Assembly (NCBI GenBank): GCA_019915135.1
Contig: JAHLMK010000001.1
Coordinates: 1,116,001-1,180,000 of the forward strand
Length of the DNA: 64,000 nucleotides
Origin: Strobilurus pachycystidiatus
Taxonomy: Eukaryota; Basidiomycota; Agaricomycetes; Agaricales; Physalacriaceae
Reading direction: 5' to 3'
Shown: in pieces, positions 19,455-29,267 of the stretch
How the letters are laid out: every line of letters starts with the position of its first letter
Position numbering within the stretch: the stretch's first letter is position 1
Position numbers and translations under genes: made by a program
Notes under the pieces: model-generated
The model's input: only the letters and a program-made list of their open reading frames with translations
Database searches by the model: none
What the model was told of the DNA's origin: nothing

Positions 19455-19724
19455 ACTGGCGCGGTTGAGTGGCAACGTTGGTGGTTCTTTGTGAAGAGTG
19501 TCTTTGCCGGTAGGTCGTATCTAAGGGCTCCTGAGCCACTCGTCTGTGTTTTCGGCGGGTTCGACATTTGCAGCGTCGGGCTGTGTTCGTCGGTGTGGGC
19601 CTGGCGCGTGGGGAGGACTCTGCGTGGGTGAACGCTTTCGTTAGAAACCTTGAAGCGGCTGCCGCGTGAGACACTCAGTGGCTCACGTGGTGGTTCCGGA
19701 TCAAGGGCCTCCCGAATCAGACTC

Positions 19725-19740
19725 TCAACTTGATATATAT
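19725..19740. repeat. LINE target-site duplication, right copy
   Basis: TCAACTTGATATATAT, exact copy of 1360-1375. It marks the 5' end of the LINE at 19724. Confidence 0.9.
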
Positions 19741-19829
19741 CCCAGCTACTAGCATGAGATACTAAGATACCAAAATGAATAGAGTACCTGTCTATGCATG
19801 ACTGCCGTTCGAGACTCGAGAAGATTGAC

Positions 19830-20009
19830 AGGAAGTTATGAGTGTGGCGTAGCCATCTAGGGTTAGGGTTAGAACCCTCTTCCGACCAAAAAAAAGAGGC
19901 CCACCCAGCCAGAGTGGCCAAAGTGGGACAGGAAAATATTGAGACGGTGCATAAGCCGAAGCCTATACAAGCCGCAGACGCCCTCTGTAAGGACAAGGTC
20001 GCCGTGCTA
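19830..20009. repeat. Repeat R1, left half (split by the DNA transposon)
   Basis: About 180 bp closely matching the reverse complement of 35052-35231. It contains a short telomere-like run, TAGGGTTAGGGTTAG, near 19859. It resumes at 27469 after the DNA transposon. The nature of R1 is unknown; it has no ORF. Confidence 0.85.
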
Positions 20010-20028
20010 CACCGCCAAACGGCAGACC
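20010..20028 (+). repeat. DNA transposon left terminal inverted repeat
   Basis: CACCGCCAAACGGCAGACC, perfect inverse of 27450-27468. Confidence 0.88.
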
Positions 20029-20305
20029 ACTGTAAACAAGTAATTAGTCGAAGTCGAATTTTCAATGGCGTGGTTGTAGAAATTCAAGTGTCCATTTTGC
20101 CACTTGTTGATAGCGGCCGGTCTCATGTATGCAAGTGATCAGACATCGATAATCAAGTGGTGGCCTCGGGCCCTATAACACGCCTGACACGCTTGGACGC
20201 TCCTGCATTCAGCGCGCTCTTTTGATTTACGATGAACCGCAATGGCATATTGCTGAGCTCGGGAACAGATACGAGAACCAACGTGATGACATTCACACAG
20301 AGAAA

Positions 20306-22010
20306 CTACATGTGGGTAACAGGAGGAGCATTGTCTACCGTGACCATAGGCACATTATCTACGATATCTGGGACATTGGCAGTAGGAGGGGTAGCCATGC
20401 CAGTGTCAGTGCGTGCAATTGACAAAGTCGTCGGACCAACACTGGGGCTATCAGTCGATGAATTAGCTGGGGTAGCCGCACCAATGCTAGTGCTAGTAGC
20501 GGTCGACGAAGTAGCCGGAGTAGCCGCACCAACACCAGTGCTAGCAGGCGACGAAGCAGCGGCCGGAATAGGGTCATCGATTGGATCGCCGCCCTCAGCC
20601 CCAGCAGGTGCTGAGAATTCAATGTCGTCGTCGTCTATATCATCGTCCGAATCCCTGACGTTGTCAGCCTGATACCGAATACGGTCTGTTTGAATGATGT
20701 TGGCACGCCATCTAACAAGAGCAATCAGTGACTGCTATGAGTGGCAGTCGGAGGAAACATACGTAACCCAACCACTGCTCGTGCGATCACTGCCGTGTAA
20801 CTGTGCGACGGTGCGAAGAGCCTTGGATAAGGCCTTCCAGAATCCGGTATCGCCGCCTTGGACGTTGCGAACATGAGCAATTGGCTGAGCAATTTGACGC
20901 TGTTGGAGATATGTCAGTCCAAGCAAGCCGAGATAGAAAGGAAAAGTACCTGGAGGGCAATGAGAGCATAAGTTTCCGACTTGATAGTCTGTGGCCTCGG
21001 GGCAAGATGGAACTGATTGACTATAGCGCGAGCAAGGTCATCAAGAGTCAGACCCTTCCTGACCAGTTTGAACAGCTGGGAAGATTTAGTTGATAGTGTA
21101 GTCAAGGAACCCGATGACATACAAATTTCCGATAGACGCTCTTAACATTGTTGATTTGGCTTCGAAAAAGCATGAGGGCAGTGGCCTTGACAACTTCGTC
21201 AGTCTGAAAGCGGACCAGCTGGTACTTTGCTCGATGTTTTGCGATGTGATCCTGTCAAGTTATGAGCTATATTCAATGACCAGTCTCGGAGTTGGAACTG
21301 AACGCACCATGGAGGAGTCGATGACTGGTTTCCCATAACCGAGGTGGAACCGGATCAGCTGATGACGGAGAAGCTGAGAGAAACAGAGCTGGAAATCATC
21401 AGTCTTGATTGCAGAACAAACTTCGCGATGACAGAACCTTTTGGGCGTCGCTGGGCTGCCAAGCAACTTTGGTTGCTTCGTGGACCTCGTCGAGTCTCTC
21501 TGCAATCCGTACCACAGCATCCTGGACGGAGGCGACTTCTTGCTGAACTGAGAGTGTTCGCATGAAATGATCAAGGAGCTGGCCCCCAGCAGCCGACATC
21601 TGAGACGACAAATCAGTTTGTATTCTCATGAGGAATGATAGGCATACCTGAGCAAAATCCTGGGCCGTTTTGAGTTGAGCATCGTTGAGGCGAAGCTCGG
21701 TTGCGGTAGTTGTAACTTGTTGTAAGGTATGCAGACCGGGCCCCGAGGCAGGCCCGCCTGGCTGCAAAAACACCGTGTTGCCGAGGTCCTGACCAAACGA
21801 ACGATCCAAGTGCATGCTACCAGGAGCCGAGCCGTTGCTGCTCCAATTGGGCTGGGAGAGAGAGCGAACAAGCCCACCTTCGTGGGAAGAGTCCAAGGAG
21901 GCGCTGGAGGGGCTGGATGCGCTTGAACGACCGATGAAATGGTGTCCTGGGGTTGGATAGGGCGTGTAACGGTGACTGTTCATTGCCGCAGGGCTCGTAG
22001 TGGGATACAT
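20306..22010 (-). CDS. Transposon accessory protein, unknown function (seven exons)
   Basis: Start ATG at 22010 (MYPTTSPAAMNSH), stop TAG at 20306-20308. Exon 1 (22010-21648) encodes a Ser/Pro-rich N-terminus and the start of a helical region. Intron 1 is 21647-21600. Later joins found by eye run through helical segments (MRTLSVQQEVASVQDAVVRIAERLDEVHEA; YQLVRFQTDEVVKATALML; LFKLVRKGLTLDDLARAIVNQF; RQIAQPIAHVRNVQGGDTGFW) to an acidic stretch (DSDDDIDDDD) and an Ala/Thr/Ser-rich tail. All joins keep frame. The family is not recognised. Its place between the inverted ends suggests a helper of transposition or regulation, as accessory ORFs do in other CACTA-like elements (inference). Confidence 0.6.
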
Positions 22011-22158
22011 CGAGCGACGATGAGGACAGGAGCAGAGACTGTCGAATGGGTGGATCAAAAGGCGGACAAAAGTCACGCAGCAAAAATAATGCGACCACGT
22101 TCTGTGGCCTCGATCAGTCACGCTGGGTTGGCAATTCGCACTCTTGAGCCTCAAGACC

Positions 22159-22999
22159 ATGTCGAGTCGTCAGCATCAGAAGAACCTTGGATCCTCCAAA
22201 TCAGCACTGTGAGTTTTGTTATGTTGTGTCTGTGTCGCGTACTGAATGAATCCATGCACATACCAGACTCCTCGATGAGCATACCGGCTGGCTCAGCTCG
22301 CAAGTCTCCGACACCCAGGCCTGCGATAGCCAAGCTTCTTGTATGATATTCTCCCTCCGAGTCAAACTTCAATAACCGCGGCAACTTACAGATCCTTCTA
22401 TCATATCTGCATCAGCCAGTCTCGGGAATCAATCCAGAAAAGAGACACACATTGTGGAATCAGTCTCTACAGTCGGTCTCGACATCTTTGAGACTCGTCT
22501 TGCGAGCTTGGAACGGCGTCACGAGGAACTTGAAGATACAGTAACCTCTCAGGCCGTCAAAATTGCTCGTCTTAGGCAGAGGGTCCGCATTCTTCGTGCT
22601 CGTCAAGTCTACCAAGAGGAATGTAGGGCTGTGGTCAAGGGGTCGGAGGTCGTCGTAAAGGAAGAAGGGAAACACGAGGCTGATGAGAGTTCAGATCAGG
22701 ATGACAGGTACTCTCACGGTGACCCTTCATCGGACTGCAGCTTTCATCTCGACCCGGACGAGGAGTCACAGTTGGTCATCGAACACAATACAGCCTACTA
22801 TATTGGCCTTCTCAAGAAGAGGGATAGTGCTACTACATTATTGTCTGCAGACGATGGCGCGGAGAGCGACGCGTCTGACCCCTACATTCCATCCTTGGAG
22901 TCCCAGATCGAGAAAAGTATCCTTGCCGGACACACAGTGACTGGAAAGCCTCCAGGAATTAGTCGCAAGGAATGGGAGCGGTCGCGGGACATACTGTAA
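22159..22999 (+). CDS. Transposon coiled-coil protein, unknown function
   Basis: Three exons: 22159-22208, 22267-22340 and 22392-22999, with introns of 58 and 51 bp bearing GTGAG/CAG and GTATG/CAG ends. The joined frame is about 243 aa. The N-terminus is polar; the middle is a clear coiled coil (FETRLASLERRHEELEDTVTSQAV, then a basic RLRQRVRILRARQ). The rest is acidic (ESSDQDDR, DPDEESQ) and ends with WERSRDIL. It resembles a bZIP-like arrangement turned around (coil before basic stretch), but no family is recognised. It starts about 150 bp from the oppositely oriented accessory gene, and its stop abuts the transposase stop. Confidence 0.6.
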
Positions 23000-25900
23000 T
23001 CATGTGTAGATGCTCCAGCTATCATAAAATGACTCTGATGCTTGTTCGGCACCCATCTCGAAGCCGCTCTGTTCCACTCTGAAGACGTGTGTATTGTCCG
23101 GAAACTCGAGTAGTTCGGCCGCATCCTCGAACCCTTGCACTACTGTCATTGAACTATTGGGCTTCTTAGCTCTGCCTTTGCCTTTCCGTTGTGAGGAGGA
23201 TCCTGTGGTAAGAGCGGTCAACGGATTGCCAGCATTACTCAAACCCAGTACAATCTCGCGACGCTGCATGACGGCCTCGTCCAGGATTGTTGGCGTGATT
23301 GAGTGGTAGCGAGCCGCGGTCGGGATGGGTGCAAACTCCGCAATAAGACTGGAACTGCGAAGCTGGGCCATATTCAACAGAACGTCGTCCGGAAAAGTAT
23401 CATGCAGGATCTCTGACCGTAAACGTGCAATCTTGCGACGTTCTTGATGCGTTGTACGTGTGGTAGTGATGGCACAACGGTGAGCTGCACAGTTGTGGAT
23501 AACATTGACGGCTGCCAAGCAGTGCTAGATGTTCCATGAGACAATGCGTATACAGAGTTGAACAATGGCCATACCTTGAGAGAGACAAACATTGGTGACA
23601 GATCACTTGGTGTCAGTGCAGGGAATTGATATGGAAGAACTTCGACCGCTCCAACATCAAACGGCCTGACAAGAACACCAAATACACTGCGTTCGGCGAG
23701 ATGCTCCAGAATCTCCTGAACGCGTCCGACAAATAGTCGCTCATTCGAAGTCTTGAAGATACCAAAAGTGTCCTGGCGCAGAATGTCGCCATTGGACAGC
23801 GTGACCACTGTACACTGTCGGGTTAGAGTCTCCGATGGTAGGGCCATGGCCGCATGTGTCGGATGGATAGCAAAAGACTTGGTATTCTGCCATGATTCTG
23901 CAGTTGCTCCAGGTGCCGTTTGATAATTTCCTAGAATGAGGTATCACGTGGCGTGCTTCAGAAAGTGCAAATATCAAACATACCAGAGGTACGACCCATG
24001 AACAACTCTGTCATACCCATGAATTTCAAGAAGGTGACGTCCTTCGTGAGCTGTTGCAACGCCGGTCCGACTTGACGCCACTGCCCGGTTTTATCATCAA
24101 AAACAAAGCCACCACACATCAGATGACGGACGGCATGAAGGTGCGAGAAGGCCATGGCGATATCCAAGCTAGGTGCGTGCCGATTCGAGTGAATACTTCG
24201 GAGACGGATGACAAAATTGAATGATTCGAAACCCTCGGTGGCTGATAACAGCGCCGGCCCAAATCGTCGCACATGCTCGACGATGTGAACGACCACATGG
24301 AACTTCGGTTTGTTGAACCATTGGGTGTTCCAAAGGGCTGTGTGGGCCAGAAAATCGGTTACAGCATCCTGGAGTACTGACTAAGTTGGATATGAATTAG
24401 CATCATTCAACGTGTTATCGTGAGAATGAGAACTCACTAGGTAGATAGTCTTGTTGTCGATTGTAGGCCGAAAGGCCAAGGTAGTCAAGCGATGTAGAGC
24501 GAGCCATGCATTGTATGCAGAGTCCGGAACCATGCCATGAAGGACCTGAGGCGCTATCTGAACGACAACACGGAAGTCGCGTCCTGTCAAAGACCCTGCG
24601 TACTGAACAAGAGTATGCCCCCGTGGCTTATCGATTCCAAGGCCATCGACATTGATGCTGTCAATCCTCGTCTTCAAGACCTCCTTCTGTGCCGCACTCT
24701 GACGAGACACTGCATCTCTCCAGAAATATTTGACAAAGCCAAGTAGAATGACATGCAAGATCTCGACAGGAGAGTCTTTATTCGGGTCGAAATCTAAAGC
24801 AAGCTTATCAAACATGACACTAGAAGAAGACGCATGAACTTGCCGTCAAGCCTCAAAGACGGGCTCCAGATATCGTCAGGAAAAGTTTTGCGCAGGTTTG
24901 CAAGCACTTGAATCAAATGTTCGTTTCCCTGAATTGACGTGTCTGTCTTCTTCGCTTCCTTGATAGCCGCACAGGCTTGCGACAGGCGCTCAGCAAAGTG
25001 CTGGAAATAGCGGTCCTTGACACCGGTTGCAGTGGCGATCTTCTCTGCATTCGACGGTGCCCCACGAAGAATCTCGGCCAGCTGCTTCTCCAGGGCTTCG
25101 ACTGTGTCGCTCTTATCCCGAGGAGCACCAGGCTGTAGTACTGTCAGAGGCGTAAGGCTGCCATTCACAATGAACTCACCTTCATGAAGTCGTCAAGTCG
25201 TTGCGACTCGTTCGCGTCGTCCACCTCGGAGTCGGTGCGGCCTTTGACAACATGACACACACGACAAAAGCACTTCCCCGTCATACCAATATGGCTGGAG
25301 AATTCACTCTGCATAGGGTTGTCGCCATTCATGGCGAGAATCCACGGAAATAAGACTACCATCTCCTTGAAAAGACAGTCATATGCCTCAATTCCTCCCG
25401 CCTCCTGGATCTCTCTGAAGAGAAACATCAACGGGGACCATGGCTGTGAACAAATCACTCACTTCAGTTCCTTGATCAGGGCATCAAACATCTCCAACGG
25501 CGGCGCAATGTTTGACGTGGCGAGAAAATGAATATTTGTGAGAAGGTGGACAAGCTTCGGTGATAAGCCAGCAAGCGTGAACAGAAGGGAGTTGTGCTTG
25601 TTCCATTTTTTGGAGACATTACCGGATGTATCATCACAGTAAACCCAGAGCGGGACAGACAGAACTCTTCGACCTTTGGCGAGAGCACGTAGCGGGTTTG
25701 GAGCTGTGATGGAACACTCCTCGAATTGGAGGGTCTGAGGGCGACTCCAGTGGCCGGAGCGAGCGATAAACCGAACATTCGAAGGGTCGGGAAGATGATG
25801 GAATGCGTGGGACTGCAAGAAGTCATCGAATGGTGATATCAACTGTGAGACCGGGATCTCCTCGCAGGACTGTCCATGTGTGAGATCGATGACAAGCTCG

Positions 25901-27230
25901 TCAAGGTCAGGGTGCCGACGAAGGCGCTGTACACGGGTCCACTGTTCTCCGCCGCGAACAAACCATCGTGAGGGAAGCACGGGTCCGTAGCTGTCGTCCT
26001 TGAACACAGCAAGGGCCGGTTCATTGACAAAGTAGTCCCGACCGTTATGACGAATCATCGGTGCTGCCAGGTTGGCGCTGACTTCCTCCTTCCACTTTTC
26101 GGCCTGTCGGGGTTCCGAGAGCACTGTCCCTGCGTCTTCTGGGAAGGTATGTATGTGTGGGCGCACTCGAGGATTGGCCCATTCCTATCGACAAGTCAGT
26201 TCTACAGAAAACAGAACGAGGAGTTGTCATACATGAGCAAGAATTTTCTTGATGTCCAGTATGGCGAAATGATTGCCAAATGCGCCTGTCTTGAGCTCCG
26301 GATTGGCACCAGCCACGCGAAGAAGTGTTTCGCGATGAGACTTGACTTGTCGGACAGACGGTAGGTCCGTTGAAACACCACACTGTTGGGCATACCAACG
26401 TGTGATATCAAGTTCAGGCTCTGAGAAGACGGCGCGCGGAAACGATGTCATTATATCAAGCAGAGCCTCCTAGTAGGCATGTTAATACAAGGACCAAAAC
26501 AACCCTTGAGGACGTACCTCTTTGCAATGCCAGGGCCAGCAGTCTCCGTCGCGAGGAACCTCGCCTACAGTGTGATCTGACTGTTCGACATGGTGCATCA
26601 GAATCGCATCCAGTTCTTGATCAACAGGAACCCCGGTGCCAGCCAAGATATCCTCGATGTCGGTGCAGTGCGGAACGGCTCCAGTCGAGGCACTGGACAA
26701 CGTCTCAGACGCAGAATCTAAGTCCAAGTCATCCGCGTCGCTTAGATATATGAGAGGGTCCTCGACCTGGAATGAATATTGGCCGAAGGGGACTGAAGAA
26801 TCGGCGTCATCTTCAGCGGCTGAGTTCCAAGGGAGGCTAAAGTCGTCGTAGAGTAGCTCAGTGTCCGATGGCAAGGCAGGACCGGGCACCGTGACAGCTT
26901 CAGGCAAGTTGCCGCCGTCGTCTATAACGTCTTCATCACTGAGCAGCGTCGGCCCGGGACTACTGGCGTAGCGGATCGGACTCGAGGCGGGTTCGGCGTT
27001 GCGATAAATGGTGCGGATATACTGGGTGTGAGTCTCGTACTCCTCATGGCGCTGGGCAGCACTAAGCGACATCCAGCTTGTCTTACACCCGATGATGCAC
27101 ATGTACTCATTGTTGAGGGCCTTGACACTTGATTTAGACCGGCTCAGAAATGCTAGCCAAATTTGATGTCAGCAATCGTTCAGTTAACATCTAGGTAGAC
27201 CTTACAAGCTTCGCGTCGAAGGCCGGACAT
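23000..27230 (-). CDS. DDE transposase, Plavaka/CACTA-like (ten exons)
   Basis: Enzyme that would cut and join the element ends. ATG at 27230; exon 1 is only 25 nt (27230-27206) and intron 1 is 27205-27153. Ten exons join in frame to the TGA at 23000-23002. Recognisable motifs in order: WHCKE near the end of exon 2; a conserved block WVYCDDTSGNVSKKWNKHNS (probable first catalytic Asp); NGDNPMQSEFSSHIG with Cys pairs (CFCRVC); DSPVEILHVILLGFVKYFWRD; HIVEHVRRFGPALLSATEGFESFN (probable Glu); SIHSNRHAPSLDIA; and a C-terminal NVIHNCAAHRC. These recur in Agaricomycete transposases. The C-terminal tail contains KGKGRAKKP, possibly a nuclear localisation signal. No frame-breaking change was seen, so the gene may be functional. 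Confidence 0.8.
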
Positions 27231-27449
27231 GGTGATGATCGGAAGTTTGACTTAGAAGGTGCATAATGGAGGGGCACGGAGGTCGGTCCGACACGATCAT
27301 GATATTGGATATACGAACAGTGATAACAAGTGTGCGCGACGGAGAAAACAACTGGCAAAATGGACAGTGGAAAATCGACGTCGTGGTTACCGGAAAAGAA
27401 GTGGTAGCGGGACTTGAAATCAGTGTCATGTGAATCACTGATTCCAAGC

Positions 27450-27468
27450 GGTCTGCCGTTTGGCGGTG
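27450..27468 (-). repeat. DNA transposon right terminal inverted repeat
   Basis: Reverse complement of CACCGCCAAACGGCAGACC, followed by TA at 27469-27470. Confidence 0.88.
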
Positions 27469-27616
27469 TATGGAGGGTTTCCACGGCCCACAAATCCGGG
27501 ACGTGAAGGGACTTGTGCCATCAAGGTAAGTATGAGGTGTTACGGTGTTCGGGCGCCCACTTTATACCCAGCAGAGCGCGCACGGGCCATCCCGACCCTG
27601 CTTGCTATTTATGGTA
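27469..27616. repeat. Repeat R1, right half
   Basis: Matches the reverse complement of about 34900-35050. On the minus strand it carries a TATA-like GGGTATAAAGTGGG near 27558-27568, about 330 bp upstream of the transposase ATG. The host repeat could therefore supply promoter sequence to the transposase (inference). Confidence 0.8.
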
Positions 27617-29267
27617 CTGATCGCTCATTTTGGCGGGCCTTCCTGTTCTTGGCCTTGTGATTGAATCCTCAGAAGACAGCACCTTATGTAGGCCAGCTGC
27701 TTGCACAATGTTTGACTATGTCCAAGATGCAGATGAGCGGGAAAGTCGTGGGAGAGTGTAAGGCTCGGCACCACAAGCCGGTAAAACCCGAAGTGGATCG
27801 CCTGCGACGTTGTTCATTTACTTGCATGTCCTCCGCAGACGTTCTACGCGCAAACTGGCCGTTAGAAACTTCATAACGCGACGATGGACTGGTTGATCTT
27901 ACTCATTGACATCTCGTTCTCAGAGTAAGCCAGACTCGCGTCAATTCTCCGGATTGAATCGACTCGGATACTAAATTAGTCTGACTCCTGACCTTCTGGT
28001 CGTGGTCGGAAAGGTCTTCTTCGGAAGAGAGAGGGACCTCTCCTTGATATCGCTGAATAATCACGCGTTTAAGCTGCCAGGACAAGGAACTCAACGATCT
28101 GCGCGTGCGAAGGCTCGCGAGTCCATTCAGATCTCGGGCAGCTCCCTCTCTGGCCCTTGCCCGCGATTAGAGCGTTCAGCGCTTCTAACGCCAACCAGTG
28201 TCCCGACGTGCCCGACGCATAGCTGGGTCCTTGTTTCCAAGAATAGTCTGCCCGTGCGAAGGCTTGCGAGTCCATTCAAATTTCGGACAGCTCCCTCTCT
28301 TGCCCTGGGACCGTTCAGCGCTTCTAACGCCAACCAATGTCCCGACTTGCCCGACACATAGCTGCGCTCTTGTTCTCAAGTATAGACAACATGGAATTGA
28401 ACCAGCTAGTCTACTCGAATTTCGAACGAGCGGGCCACGTTCGGCGTTCAAGTTCACGACTAGGTCGCGGAGCTCTTCCAGCTGATCAATGTTTCTGACG
28501 GACGCACATCTGCGCGCGGCGCCCTTCCTTAGAACATCTGTTACTTGTGCACCATTCTCAAAGCGGATACCGGGCTACGTTCGCCATGATCATCGATGCC
28601 TCGACGCTCTTGATGCCGGGTGTGTCGTCTTGCCTTGTCCTCTTTACGGACAAAATTTCAATACGGAGGCACGTCGTGTCCTCCTTCCGCTTCATTAGGT
28701 TGAAGGGATGCACGCATGGCACTCTTGTGCCCGGATTTATCGCGCACCTGAGGTCTGTGCCAAGCATTGAATTGAGACTGCAGTGATCTGTTGGATCGCC
28801 GTACAGTAGGGCTAGAGTATGGCCAAGATCGTCATCATCCAAGCGGCACAGAGCTGTTTGCTACACTCTCAGTAGATCGTCAGATGGATTGATTACGATT
28901 CATAGGCATCGTATCGGCCCATTGACACGGAACATGCACTAAATTAAAACAAAGACCAGCGTGGTCGCGTTCAGGTCCCGACTGCTGTGCTGTGAAGATA
29001 TCAGCCCCTCGAGCTCTATAGAGAAAGGCCTGAGCTCGATAGAATACAGCCGGTCGGAGATGTCCCAGAAGGGAACAAGGAGGCCTTCCATTCTGGGGCA
29101 TGCTTCTTCGCCCAACTGATGCGCGAGGTCTGTTCGCCCTGTCAGAGCCCTTGGCTTGTCCCTTGCAGTGCCTGGCCCCGCTTTCGTGGCGGATGGCGGT
29201 ATCGTATAAAAGACCAGTGCCGTGTTGCAGTTCTGCACCCACCTCATCAACCGGTGTCAAGTTCATC
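27617..29267. other. Gene-poor stretch with a tandem duplication
   Basis: About 1.65 kb without a gene I can support; all frames are short and lack family features. It contains the tandem duplication listed separately, and its right end is the promoter side of the carboxylesterase. It may be old repeat remains. Confidence 0.5.
28104..28386. repeat. 149-bp tandem duplication
   Basis: Unit 1 is 28104-28252; unit 2 begins at 28253 with the same CGTGCGAAGGC(T/C)(C/T)GCGAGTCC start. Unit 2 follows unit 1 with scattered substitutions and a deletion of about 12 bp, ending near 28386. No coding pattern. Confidence 0.75.

Larger units (their letters stand above)
1376..19724 (-). mobile_element. Long multi-ORF LINE (non-LTR retrotransposon) carrying two nested LTR elements
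   Basis: A non-LTR retrotransposon read on the minus strand. Its ends are set by the 16-bp duplication and the oligo-T tail. From 5' to 3' (decreasing coordinates) it holds ORF-A (19454-17503), ORF-B (16991-7973), ORF-C (7691-7299), ORF2 (7220-2169) and a ~790-bp 3' UTR. The interval is 18,349 bp. Removing the Gypsy insertion (6,816 + 5 bp) and the Copia-type insertion (1,107 + 5 bp) leaves about 10,416 bp, long for a fungal Tad/L1-like element. Both insertions carry identical LTR pairs and interrupt otherwise open frames, so the LINE looks recently intact. The Tad1/Deceiver-like placement is my judgement from the EN-RT-RH-CCHC layout. Confidence 0.85.
20010..27468. mobile_element. Three-gene DNA transposon (Plavaka/CACTA-like)
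   Basis: A 7,459-bp element with 19-bp inverted ends (CACCGCCAAACGGCAGACC at 20010-20028 and its complement at 27450-27468) and a duplicated TA on each side (20008-20009, 27469-27470). The inverted repeat copy at 34898-35231 has one TA and no insert, an empty-site control within the window. The genes are: a seven-exon minus-strand protein of unknown function (20306-22010), a three-exon plus-strand coiled-coil protein (22159-22999), and a ten-exon minus-strand transposase (23000-27230). Assignment to the Plavaka branch of CACTA-like elements rests on remembered sequence motifs. Confidence 0.85.

Noticed and set aside
19855..19875. A chromosome end or telomere
   Set aside because: Only two to three TTAGGG-like units, inside a dispersed repeat that also occurs at 35.2 kb, flanked by genes and transposons.
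20232..20672. 146-aa plus-strand frame rich in Val/Ala/Thr
   Set aside because: The opposite strand carries the last exon of the transposon accessory gene, with an acidic stretch and a proper splice acceptor.
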